DNA of 64,000 bases. Origin: JBBQNY01 sp038255255 (GTDB taxonomy: Bacteria; Pseudomonadota; Gammaproteobacteria; Xanthomonadales; Ahniellaceae). The stretch is taken from assembly GCA_038255255.1 (NCBI GenBank), contig JBBSLL010000013.1, positions 1-64,000 on the forward strand, read 5' to 3'. A program made the position numbers and the translations under genes. Under the pieces are notes generated by a model. The model saw nothing but the letters and a program-made list of their open reading frames with translations. It made no database searches and was not told the DNA's origin. How positions within the stretch are numbered: the first letter of the stretch is position 1; each line of letters opens with the position of its first letter. Positions 44,470-52,845 of the stretch are shown here, piece after piece.

Positions 44470-45816
44470 ATGCGCAACGATGAGTTGATCCGACGCGACC
44501 TGGCGGTGCTCTGGCACCCCTGCACGCAGATGCACGACCACGAAAGCGTGCCGTTGCTCCCGGTCCGCTCCGCGCAAGGCGTCTGGCTCGAGGATGGCGA
44601 AGGCGGGCGATGGCTCGATGCGGTCAGTTCCTGGTGGACCTGCCTGTTCGGACATCGCCATCCGTCCATCGTGGCGGCAATCCAGCGTCAACTGGCGCAA
44701 CTCGACCATGTGATCCTGGCCGGCTGCAGCCACGAGCCCGCTGTGCGTCTTGCGGAGGCGCTCTGCAAAGCCGCGCCGCCTGGCCTGACGCGCGTGTTCT
44801 ACGCCGACAATGGCTCGGCTGCGGTCGAAATCGCGCTCAAGATGAGTTTCCACTGGCATCTCAACCGTGGCGACCCCGCGCGCCAGCGCTTCATCGCGGT
44901 ACGGGGCGGCTACCACGGCGAGACCCTCGGCGCGCTCTCGGTGACCGACGTACCGTTGTACCGCTCGACATACGATGCCCTGCTGCTCCGCCCGATCTTT
45001 GTGGAATCGCCCGATGCCTACCGCGCTGCGGACGGGGAGTCGCCGGAAGACGTGGCGCTGCGCGCGGTTGCAGACCTTCGCCTGACGCTCGAGCGCGAGG
45101 GCGACAGGGTTTGCGCGCTGATCCTCGAGCCGCTGGTGCAGTGCGCGGGAGGCATGCGCATGCACCATCCGCGCTACCTGCATGAAGCCCGCACGTTGTG
45201 CGACGCCCATGGCGTGCACCTGGTCGCGGACGAGATCGCCGTCGGGTTCGGTCGCACCGGCACGCTGTTCGCCTGCGAGCAGGCCGGCATAAGTCCCGAC
45301 TTCCTGCTGCTGTCGAAGGGACTGACCGGCGGTTTCCTGCCGCTGTCCGCCGTCCTGACTACGGAGGCGGTGTACGCAGGCTTCTATGCCGAGCACGCGA
45401 GTCGCATGGCCTTCCTGCATTCGCACAGCTACACGGGCAACGCGCTGGCGTGCAGCGCGGCGCTTGGCGTGCTCCAGGAGTTCGAGGACCAGCCATGGCT
45501 CGACCGCAATCGCCGCACCGCGGTCAGCATGGCTGCGCTGGCGGCGCCGTTCGCGGAGCATCCGAATGTCGGCGAAGTCAGGCAGACCGGCATGATCCTG
45601 GCGATCGAAATGGTCCGGAGCCGCACCGGTCGCGTGCCGTTCGATGCGGCGGAACGTCGCGGCCTGCGTGCTTACCGTCACGCCATCGCACACGGGGTAC
45701 TGCTGCGTCCGCTGGGTGATGTCCTGTACTGGATGCCTCCGTATTCCATCGACGAGGATGCGCTCACCCTGCTTGCCGAGGTCACCGCGGGCGCGATCGC
45801 CGCCGCCACGAGCTGA
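44470..45816 (+). CDS. bioA: Adenosylmethionine-8-amino-7-oxononanoate aminotransferase
   Basis: A 448-residue class III aminotransferase that converts KAPA to DAPA in biotin synthesis using SAM as amino donor. PLP lysine is K283 in LLLSKGLTGGFLPL; N-terminal HPCTQMHDHE and WLDAVSSWWTCLFGH are specific to BioA. ATG 44470 is preferred over in-frame TTG 44446. No other bio gene is adjacent, which is common for bioA in this group. Confidence 0.95.
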   Translation: MRNDELIRRDLAVLWHPCTQMHDHESVPLLPVRSAQGVWLEDGEGGRWLDAVSSWWTCLFGHRHPSIVAAIQRQLAQLDHVILAGCSHEPAVRLAEALCKAAPPGLTRVFYADNGSAAVEIALKMSFHWHLNRGDPARQRFIAVRGGYHGETLGALSVTDVPLYRSTYDALLLRPIFVESPDAYRAADGESPEDVALRAVADLRLTLEREGDRVCALILEPLVQCAGGMRMHHPRYLHEARTLCDAHGVHLVADEIAVGFGRTGTLFACEQAGISPDFLLLSKGLTGGFLPLSAVLTTEAVYAGFYAEHASRMAFLHSHSYTGNALACSAALGVLQEFEDQPWLDRNRRTAVSMAALAAPFAEHPNVGEVRQTGMILAIEMVRSRTGRVPFDAAERRGLRAYRHAIAHGVLLRPLGDVLYWMPPYSIDEDALTLLAEVTAGAIAAATS

Positions 45817-45912
45817 CCCATTGGAGTCACGTGGGGATCTCCCCCGCAGCAAAATCCCAACCTGTCTCCCGTTTCTCGTTATGCTCGCGCGCCTTTCCAG
45901 ACTCGGTTGCCC

Positions 45913-46389
45913 ATGGCGCGCAAGTACAAGGTCACGAATTCGCCGATCCACGGCCGCGGCGTGTTCGCGGCGCGGGCGCTGCGCAAAGGCGAGAAGATCA
46001 TCGACTACAAGGGAAAGTTGCGCACCCACGCGCAGAGTGATCGGCTGTATGGCGATTCGCTCGACACCGGACACACGTTCCTTTTTACGTTGAATGACCG
46101 CTACGTGATCGACGCCAACGCCGACGGCAACGACGCTCGCTGGATGAACCACAGCTGCGCGCCCAATTGCGAGGCGCTTCTCGAAGAGCACGCCGGCGGC
46201 GACAAGCGCCTCGACAAGGTGGAAATCTGGACCAAGCGGAGCATCCGGCCAGGTACCGAACTCACCTACGACTATGGCATCACGCTCGAAGTGCCGCACA
46301 CGGCGCGCCTCAAGAAGCTGTGGGCCTGTCGCTGCGGCGCACGCGAATGCACCGGCACGTTGCTGCGCCCAAAGAAGCGCAGTTCGTAA
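45913..46389 (+). CDS. SET-domain protein-lysine methyltransferase
   Basis: A 158-residue, single SET domain: N-terminal KYKVTNSPIHGRGVFAA, the SAM-site NHSCAPNC (79-86), ELTYDYG (116-122) and a cysteine-rich post-SET tail (C139, C141, C146). All catalytic motifs are present. Eukaryotic relatives methylate histone lysines; the bacterial target is unknown. ATG 45913 gives the canonical start. It may be co-transcribed with bioA (96-base gap), but a functional link is not evident. Confidence 0.88.
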   Translation: MARKYKVTNSPIHGRGVFAARALRKGEKIIDYKGKLRTHAQSDRLYGDSLDTGHTFLFTLNDRYVIDANADGNDARWMNHSCAPNCEALLEEHAGGDKRLDKVEIWTKRSIRPGTELTYDYGITLEVPHTARLKKLWACRCGARECTGTLLRPKKRSS

Positions 46390-46404
46390 GCGCGACCGCG
46401 CTTT

Positions 46405-46530
46405 TTCCCTCTCCCCGTGAGAACGGGGAGAGGGTGCCGAAGGCGGGTGAGGGGCAGGACGTCGCGATATCGTCTGAAGCTGCCCCTCATCCGCCTTCGG
46501 CACCTTCTCCCCGCAGGCGGGGAGAAGGAA
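46405..46530. repeat. 126-base imperfect palindromic repeat element
   Basis: Left arm 46405-46456 and right arm 46481-46530 are imperfect inverted copies (shared GGTGCCGAAGGCGG and TGAGGGGCA), each arm itself carrying a hairpin (CTCCCCGT...ACGGGGAG; CTTCTCCCCGC...GCGGGGAGAAG). The 24-base centre is also near-palindromic around CGATATCG. Elements beginning CCCTCTCCCC are widespread in high-GC proteobacterial intergenic regions. It follows the SET gene and may act as a terminator; no transposase is present. Confidence 0.75.
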
Positions 46531-46647
46531 AACATTGCTCGATGCCTGAAGGGGTAGAAAAGTTGCTTGCCGCGATGCATGACTGACGACATGCGCGCGG
46601 CGAGCGCGAATCGCGCAGGCTGCGTGGCCGCTTCCCGATTCCTCCGC

Positions 46648-48888
46648 ATGCGCCTTCAGTCGTCCCTGGCCGTCAGCCTTACCCTCGCCGCCGCTTCCGC
46701 GAGCGGAATCGAAGTCGATGGACGTATCGATCCCGAAGAATGGGCCGGCGCCCAGCACGTCACCGACTTCCGCATGACCCAGCCGCTGTCGCGCGGGCCG
46801 GCGGTCCAGCCCACTGAAGCCTGGATCCTGGCGACCGAAGAGGGGCTCGCGGTGGCATGGCACAACACCCAACCCGCCAGCGTTCCGCGCACGCGCCAGC
46901 GCGCCCAGCGCGACGCGGGTGCGCCCGTCGATCGCGTCAACCTGAATGTCGATTTCGATGGCGACGGGCGCACCGGCTACAACTTCATGGTGACGCTGTC
47001 GGGGAGCATCAGCGACGAAGTGATTGCCAACGAGAACCGGTTCAACTCGGACTGGGACGGCAACTGGCAGCAAGCCGTGGCCGAAGACGACGAAGGTTGG
47101 TCGGTGGAAATGCTGATCCCCTGGAACATCGCGCCGATGAGCGCGGCGAAGGACGGCAAGCGTACGCTCGGCATCGGCCTCGACCGGGTGATCGGCGGCA
47201 CCAACGAACGCATGGGATGGCCCGCAGTGAGTTTCACCGAGCCACGCTTCCTGTCGGCGCTGGGCAAGGTCGAAATCGCCGCCTACAGCCAGTCGCTGCT
47301 CGCGCTTACGCCTTACGCAGTGGCGGTCTATGACAATGTGCGCGGCGAGACTGATTTCGACGCGGGTGGTGACGTTTTCTGGAAACCGAACGGCCAGTTC
47401 CAGCTGACCGGCACGCTCAATCCCGACTTCGGTCAGGTCGAGAGCGACGACATTGTCGTCAACTTCGGAGCGATCGAGACTTTCTTCAGCGACAAGCGGC
47501 CGTTCTTTACCGAGAACCAGGCGTTCTTCGACGTGCCGTTCGGATCGCTCAACCAGTCGAATCGCCTGCTCTACACGCGCAGGGTCGGTGCGACTACCGA
47601 CGATCGGAGCGGCTCGGGGGACGTGCTCGCCGCGCTCAAGGTCAACGGCAGCTTCTCGGGCATCAACTACGGTGTGTTCGCGGCGACGGAGGGCGACGAC
47701 GTCGGTCGGGATTTCTACGCGGCGCGCGCAACGCGCGAATCCGACGTGCACGACTTCGGGGTCATGGCTACTTACGTCAACCGGCCCTTCTTCGACCGCA
47801 CCGCGAGCGTCGCCGGTTTCGATCATCGCTACACGCCGAATCCGCAACTCAACGTGCGTACGAGCGTGGTCGGATCCAGCGTCGACGTGGCGGGAACCCG
47901 CGTTCGCGACATCGGTGCGCAGCTGCAGGCCGACTACGACATGGGCAACGACTGGCGCCACCAGATTTACGCGGTACACCTGGGCGATCAGCTGCAACTC
48001 AACGACTTTGGGTTCCTCGAGCGCAACAACTACAACTATGTGCGCTACCAGCTCGCCCACCGCCTGACGGCGTTCGACGCCGCTTCGCCGTACCGGAGCC
48101 AGGACTGGCGATACGCGGCATCCACGCGCTACAACGACCAGGGCCTCAAGATTGCCTACGCGGCGTCGGTCAGCCGGGCTGCCGAACTCGTCGACGGGGG
48201 CAATGCTTTTTTCGACGTGGCGGTATTCACTTCGGGGCACGACGATCTGATCCTGCGCGGCAACGGGCCAGGCTTTGTCCGCGTACCGGAAAAGCTGTAC
48301 GCCTTTTACGAGCGATTCCGCCCGCGCAAGGGGGCGTGGCAGTTGTACGGCAACCTGCGGGTCGCTGCGGATGGACTCGATGGCATCCAGAGCCCGGCGG
48401 TCTCCGCATTTGGCCAGGCCGATTATTTCTTCAACGACGACCTCAGTGCTTTCGCCGGAATGTTCGCGCGCTACAACCCGGACTGGCTGCTGTGGCGTGG
48501 CGGCAACCTGCTGGGGACTTTCCGGGACCGCACGCTGCAGCTCGACGCGGGCCTCAACTGGATCATCTCCAGCAAGCAGGAGCTGCGGATCAAGTTGCAG
48601 GCACTGGGCCTCGATGCCGTGAACGAGCGCGCGTGGCGCGTCGCCGCCGACGGGACGCCAGTGCCGAGCAGCGACGACATCGATGATTTCAGCCTGCGCA
48701 ACCTGGGATTCCAGATCCGCTACCGCTACGAACTCGCGCCGTTGTCCAATCTCTACGTCGTGTATGGCCGTGGCGGCAACGCGTTCGACGAGTTCGCGAG
48801 CGGCGCAGAGCAGCAACTCGTCGATGCGTTTTCATTGCGCGACGACGAGCAGCTTCTGGTCAAGCTCTCATATCGCTTCGAGATCTAG
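46648..48888 (+). CDS. DUF5916 outer-membrane beta-barrel protein with N-terminal CBM9-like domain
   Basis: About 746 residues from ATG 46648, which begins a good signal peptide (MRLQSSLAVSLTLAAASASG). A CBM9-like N-terminal domain (about 20-200: VDGRIDPEEW...VNLNVDFDGDGRTGYNF) is followed by a long domain with TGTLNPDFGQVESDDIVVNF and FFTENQAFFD, the DUF5916 signature, and a strand-rich C-terminal half ending LVKLSYRFEI (terminal aromatic pattern of outer-membrane barrels). Often placed in glycan- or hydrolysis-related contexts, but function is unknown. Upstream in-frame ATGs (46579, 46591) would add a non-signal extension. Confidence 0.82.
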   Translation: MRLQSSLAVSLTLAAASASGIEVDGRIDPEEWAGAQHVTDFRMTQPLSRGPAVQPTEAWILATEEGLAVAWHNTQPASVPRTRQRAQRDAGAPVDRVNLNVDFDGDGRTGYNFMVTLSGSISDEVIANENRFNSDWDGNWQQAVAEDDEGWSVEMLIPWNIAPMSAAKDGKRTLGIGLDRVIGGTNERMGWPAVSFTEPRFLSALGKVEIAAYSQSLLALTPYAVAVYDNVRGETDFDAGGDVFWKPNGQFQLTGTLNPDFGQVESDDIVVNFGAIETFFSDKRPFFTENQAFFDVPFGSLNQSNRLLYTRRVGATTDDRSGSGDVLAALKVNGSFSGINYGVFAATEGDDVGRDFYAARATRESDVHDFGVMATYVNRPFFDRTASVAGFDHRYTPNPQLNVRTSVVGSSVDVAGTRVRDIGAQLQADYDMGNDWRHQIYAVHLGDQLQLNDFGFLERNNYNYVRYQLAHRLTAFDAASPYRSQDWRYAASTRYNDQGLKIAYAASVSRAAELVDGGNAFFDVAVFTSGHDDLILRGNGPGFVRVPEKLYAFYERFRPRKGAWQLYGNLRVAADGLDGIQSPAVSAFGQADYFFNDDLSAFAGMFARYNPDWLLWRGGNLLGTFRDRTLQLDAGLNWIISSKQELRIKLQALGLDAVNERAWRVAADGTPVPSSDDIDDFSLRNLGFQIRYRYELAPLSNLYVVYGRGGNAFDEFASGAEQQLVDAFSLRDDEQLLVKLSYRFEI

Positions 48889-48967
48889 GATCCACGCCGA
48901 AGGGCTTCGCCAGGACGCGCTCGTGTCCCGACAAGTATGACCGGCACGGCGTCGCCAGCAACGCCCC

Positions 48968-51415
48968 TCAATTGGTGCGTGCGGCCGAAGCGGCTGCTTC
49001 CCTCGATCCTCGAATGGATTGTCTCTCCTGGTCGACTTTGCGCGCTGCCTCTGCCCTGCGCGCGGCGAGCCACGGCGCCTCGCGCAGCGCTGTCCAGACC
49101 AGATCGGTTCGCACCGCCACATCGTCGCACCAGCCGCGCGCAAGCGCCGCACCCAAGGCGGCGTTGGCGGCGACTTCGTCGCCACGCAATGCCGCCTCGA
49201 CCGCGCGGTAGTAGTCGAGCAGCGGCAGTCCGTATCCGCCGTCGGTCATGTGCGCGATGCGCGCCTGCAGATAGGCGAGCCCCGCCGCGCCGGTACCGCC
49301 CTGCTCGCGATCGAGCACAACCCAGTTCGCGATCTCGCCCAGCCCGTGGCGCGTCACGAACGTCGTGCCTGCGAGTTGGTCACGGTTGCCGCCATCGGCG
49401 AACACGGCGGTGTAGAGCGCGTGCGCTTCCGCGCGCCGTCCGGCCAGTGCAAGCGCGTGCGCGCGCAGGACGCTACGCCAGGGCTCCTGCACCACGCGGT
49501 TGCCGGGTCCTTCGATCCACTTGAGCGCGCCTGCGAAATCGCCTTGCGCCCATCGCAACGCGAGCACGGACTGCGCAAAACCGGGTGGTTCCGCCGACTT
49601 GGGCTCGAAGCCCGACAACACGCGCTGGGCTTGCTCGACTTCACCGAACGCAGTATGGATCGCGGCAATCGAGAATCGGACATAAATATCGTCGAGGCGG
49701 CTGCCATCGCGCTCGAACTGCTGCATCGCGTCCGCGTAGCGGCCGTTCGCCGCGTAGGCCCGAATCGCGCCTTCGCGCGCGTACCCGAAGTCGCCGGCGA
49801 TCGCACGCGCCTCCGCGAACTTGGCAAGTGCCGCGTCGAGTTGACCGGATACGGCGAGGTCATGCCCCCAGCCCGCGTAGATCCATGGTGACAACGGGTC
49901 GCGCTTCGCCAGTTGTTCGCGCAACGTGATCGCATCGGCGGGCCGTCCGTCGTAGCTTGCAAGGTTCGCGGTCAGATGCAGGACCTGGAAATCATCCGGC
50001 GCAAGCAGGCGTGCCTTGCTCAACGGTGCGGCGGCTTCAACGTGGCGCCACTGCATCGTCAGCAGCAGCACCTCGGCCAGATGCGCCGACACAAGTTCCT
50101 GGTCGATTTCGAGCGCTCGCGCCACCGCGACCCTGCCCTTTGCAGCGGCCTCGTCTAGGCTCGCGTCGCGCGTGAACACGGCGCTGCGCCACGCAGTCGC
50201 GATCCCGACATGCGCGGCGGCGAAGCGCGGCTCGACCGCAATCGCCTGCTCGAACAAAGCGATCGCCCGTTGCGGAGAGCCGGGCTCATTAAGCTGCAGC
50301 TCGACCAAGCCGCGCCAGTAGAGATCCTGCGCGGACACCGGCGCCGACAGCACCGGGTCGTCGCTGCGTGCAGTCGTGGCGAGCACCTGCTCGATCGCAT
50401 CGAGCGCAGGGCCGAGGGTCCGGAACAACTGTTCGCTCGGCTGCGAGAACCGCTGGTGCCAGACGCTGCGGTGGTCGGCGACGCGCAGCAACTCGAGCTC
50501 GAGCGCGACGCGCCCTTCCTCACGCGCGAAAGCGGTTTTCAAAACGTACTCGACGCCGAGCAGCGCACCCGCTTTAGCGGGTTGCTGCTCGCGCAGGAGC
50601 GCGATGCGCGCCGACTCGCTCCCGACGACCTCGACCCCGGGAAAGCGCGCGAGCGCCTCGCGCAATCCATCGATGTAAGCGAATGCCAGCGCCCGGTCCG
50701 CGGATTCCGTACCTTCGATGGCCGGCGGCAGGAGAGCGAGCGTGCGCTTCCCGGCTGCGACTGCGACGCCCACACCAGTCGCCGGCGGCGCGCGCGCGGC
50801 AGGCGCGGTGACCCGGTCGCGGAATGCCCATGTCCCCGCGATTGCCACGGCGACCAGCAACACCACGATCACGATGCCGCGCCAGGGACGAAATGCCCCG
50901 ACGTCGTGACTCCGGTCGACCGCGGCGGCTGCCGGCGTAGCGTCTGCGTCGAGCTCGGTTGCGCTTGCCGGCGCAGACCGCACGCGCGCCTCGCCCGCAT
51001 CGATTCCGGAGGCGAGTATGCCCACGGGATCGCCCGCCGACTGTGGCGATTCGACTACCGTGCCAGCAGCGGGCGAGTCAGTCGCCGTGACCGCGCCGAT
51101 GAAGCTGTAGCCGGTGCCGTGCACCGTGCGGATCAGGTGCGGGTGATCGGCATCGTCGCCGAGCGCGCGCCGCAGCATGGCAATGACGCGATTGAGCACG
51201 GCCGGCGTGACGTGGCGATGGCCCCACACCGCGTCGAGCAAATCATCACGCGGCACGGCCGCGCCGGCGCACCGCAACAGCTCGAGCAGCACGCTGTAGG
51301 CCTTGGGCTCGAGTGCAACATCCAGTCCGGCACGCGTTACGCGATGCGCACGGGCATCGACGACGATGTCACCGAACGCATAACGGACGGGGGCGGCGGG
51401 CGCATCGGCGGACAT
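48968..51415 (-). CDS. CadC-like membrane transcriptional regulator with TPR-type C-terminus
   Basis: An 815-residue one-component regulator: OmpR/PhoB-type winged helix (about 10-108; PRDDLLDAVWGHRHVT, IRTVHGTGYSFIG), an Ala/Asp-rich linker, one membrane helix (181-198), and a large periplasmic part beginning with a TolB-like region (LPPAIEGTESADRALAFAYIDGLREAL) then tetratricopeptide helices. Such proteins bind DNA at the membrane and sense periplasmic signals directly. It is divergent from the CHRD gene across 272 bases; that gene is a possible target, by position only. Confidence 0.85.
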   Translation of the reverse strand: MSADAPAAPVRYAFGDIVVDARAHRVTRAGLDVALEPKAYSVLLELLRCAGAAVPRDDLLDAVWGHRHVTPAVLNRVIAMLRRALGDDADHPHLIRTVHGTGYSFIGAVTATDSPAAGTVVESPQSAGDPVGILASGIDAGEARVRSAPASATELDADATPAAAAVDRSHDVGAFRPWRGIVIVVLLVAVAIAGTWAFRDRVTAPAARAPPATGVGVAVAAGKRTLALLPPAIEGTESADRALAFAYIDGLREALARFPGVEVVGSESARIALLREQQPAKAGALLGVEYVLKTAFAREEGRVALELELLRVADHRSVWHQRFSQPSEQLFRTLGPALDAIEQVLATTARSDDPVLSAPVSAQDLYWRGLVELQLNEPGSPQRAIALFEQAIAVEPRFAAAHVGIATAWRSAVFTRDASLDEAAAKGRVAVARALEIDQELVSAHLAEVLLLTMQWRHVEAAAPLSKARLLAPDDFQVLHLTANLASYDGRPADAITLREQLAKRDPLSPWIYAGWGHDLAVSGQLDAALAKFAEARAIAGDFGYAREGAIRAYAANGRYADAMQQFERDGSRLDDIYVRFSIAAIHTAFGEVEQAQRVLSGFEPKSAEPPGFAQSVLALRWAQGDFAGALKWIEGPGNRVVQEPWRSVLRAHALALAGRRAEAHALYTAVFADGGNRDQLAGTTFVTRHGLGEIANWVVLDREQGGTGAAGLAYLQARIAHMTDGGYGLPLLDYYRAVEAALRGDEVAANAALGAALARGWCDDVAVRTDLVWTALREAPWLAARRAEAARKVDQERQSIRGSREAAASAARTN

Positions 51416-51687
51416 CCAGGCCCTCTTTCAGCGCATCAGCGGGTGTCCGAACCATAACAAGAACGCAGCAGGGTTGTGCGGTCTCCGGCCATGGCTCGGG
51501 ATGCAACTGGCTGACGTGCGGCAAGTGACGCTGCGCTGGTTGGCTCCAGCGCAGCGATCACATCGTCGATCGCCGCGACGTGGCACGCGCAGTGGCTGGC
51601 CGGCACTGCGCCAAAGCCGGAATCCCTGATTCATCGCCCGTTGCGGCGACCCGCGTAGTGTCGCTGGATAACCCACGAGGCAACGTC

Positions 51688-52194
51688 ATGAATGTACGCA
51701 ACTTGTTTCTCTGTGCGGCGCTGGGCGTCGCGGCGCATTCGCACGCGGCCGATCTCACTCTCATGGCGATGATGAACGGTGCGAATGTCGTTTCGGCGAC
51801 AGAATCAAAGGCCAGCGGTCAGGCAAGGGCCGTTGTCGACGAAGACGGCAAGGTGACGCTGGACCTGGCATTTACGGGCCTTGCCTCGGAAGCGACCAGC
51901 GTAGAACTTCTCATGGGCAAGCCCACAGAAAACGGAGTCGTGATCGGCGCGCTCAATGCGGGCAGCGGCCAGACGGGAGACAGCAAAACGGGCCTCGCCT
52001 TGACCCTGACACCAGAGCAGGAACAAGCCATGCGCGACGGGATGACCTACGTCGCGGTGCGCACAATCGACTATCCCGGTGGGGCGATCCGGGGGCAACT
52101 CGTCCCGCAGACGCCCGCTCTGCTCGGAACGACGATCGTTCCAGACTCCGATGGCAAGACGAACACCAGCAGCGAACCCAAGACCGATCGCTAG
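51688..52194 (+). CDS. Exported CHRD-domain protein
   Basis: A 168-residue protein with signal peptide MNVRNLFLCAALGVAAHSHA and a CHRD domain: the typical end YVAVRTIDYPGGAIRGQLV and the central VTLDLAFTGL strand. CHRD domains occur in chordin and in bacterial secreted proteins of unknown function. ATG 51688 follows ACGAGG. The end is a short hydrophilic tail. It could be controlled by the adjacent CadC-like regulator. Confidence 0.8.
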   Translation: MNVRNLFLCAALGVAAHSHAADLTLMAMMNGANVVSATESKASGQARAVVDEDGKVTLDLAFTGLASEATSVELLMGKPTENGVVIGALNAGSGQTGDSKTGLALTLTPEQEQAMRDGMTYVAVRTIDYPGGAIRGQLVPQTPALLGTTIVPDSDGKTNTSSEPKTDR

Positions 52195-52221
52195 CTGGTT
52201 GCTGGGTCCGTGTGCCTTTGA

Positions 52222-52845
52222 CTACGGACCCCCGCTCGACCGCGCGGGTGACGAGTCGTCGCGGCCCAGCACTTCAGGGACGAGGTCGCCCGGCGTCTGC
52301 TTGCATTGGGGAATGAAGCGCAACAGGTCGGCGGCGCCCTGTAGCTCACAGTGCCACTTCACCATCCCCGTGCGCTCGTCGGCGATCGGAACCAGACGGA
52401 TGGTCGCGCCCTTTGCCACCGCGTCCGTCAGGTCAATGCGAATCACGCCCCCGCCCTCGATCGCAACGCCACGCGCAGCGTCGTTCGCATACGCAGACGG
52501 CTCGGCCCAGCCGATGTCGGCCGGCCCCGACGGCCAGGCACCCATCGTCATCCAGCTCTCGGTCACAGCGACTTTCGCGCTTTGTCCCGCCGCCAGGGCG
52601 GTTGCGAGCAGCGCGCGATGACGCATCTCTTCGGCCTGCGATTCGAATCCGTCGCGCGCGCGCGTGACGCTCTCGTCCGCGGCCCGCTCGAGTTCGCGAC
52701 CCACGTTCCGCGCTTCGTCGCGCACCTGGTCCATGCGGGCGAACTCGCTCTGGATCCCCGGTTTGGTGACGAGCAGGTAGTACAGGAGCAGTGCGGCGAG
52801 CACGCCGGTGAACGCCGCGAACGCGATGAGCGCGAACTGCTTCAT
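52222..52845 (-). CDS. Membrane-anchored protein with type IV pilin-like head but no prepilin leader
   Basis: A 207-residue protein: N-terminal membrane helix (about 4-26), a charged helix (35-75), then a pilin-like domain (80-182): ALLATALAAGQSAKVAVTESW, G-W-P, IRIDLTDAVAKGATIRLVP, and KWHCEL...FIPQC whose C166 and C181 are spaced like the C-terminal disulfide loop of type IV pilins. The GFTLIE-type processing site is missing, so it cannot assemble as a normal pilin. ATG 52845 overlaps the EF-G-like stop (TGATG). Possibly a pilin chaperone or decoy; the resemblance is by eye. Confidence 0.65.
   Translation of the reverse strand: MKQFALIAFAAFTGVLAALLLYYLLVTKPGIQSEFARMDQVRDEARNVGRELERAADESVTRARDGFESQAEEMRHRALLATALAAGQSAKVAVTESWMTMGAWPSGPADIGWAEPSAYANDAARGVAIEGGGVIRIDLTDAVAKGATIRLVPIADERTGMVKWHCELQGAADLLRFIPQCKQTPGDLVPEVLGRDDSSPARSSGGP

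Noticed and set aside
43993..48816. A 1607-codon open frame on the minus strand across bioA, the SET gene and the DUF5916 gene
   Set aside because: It spans several well-supported genes antisense and their intergenic repeats; no domain is recognisable.
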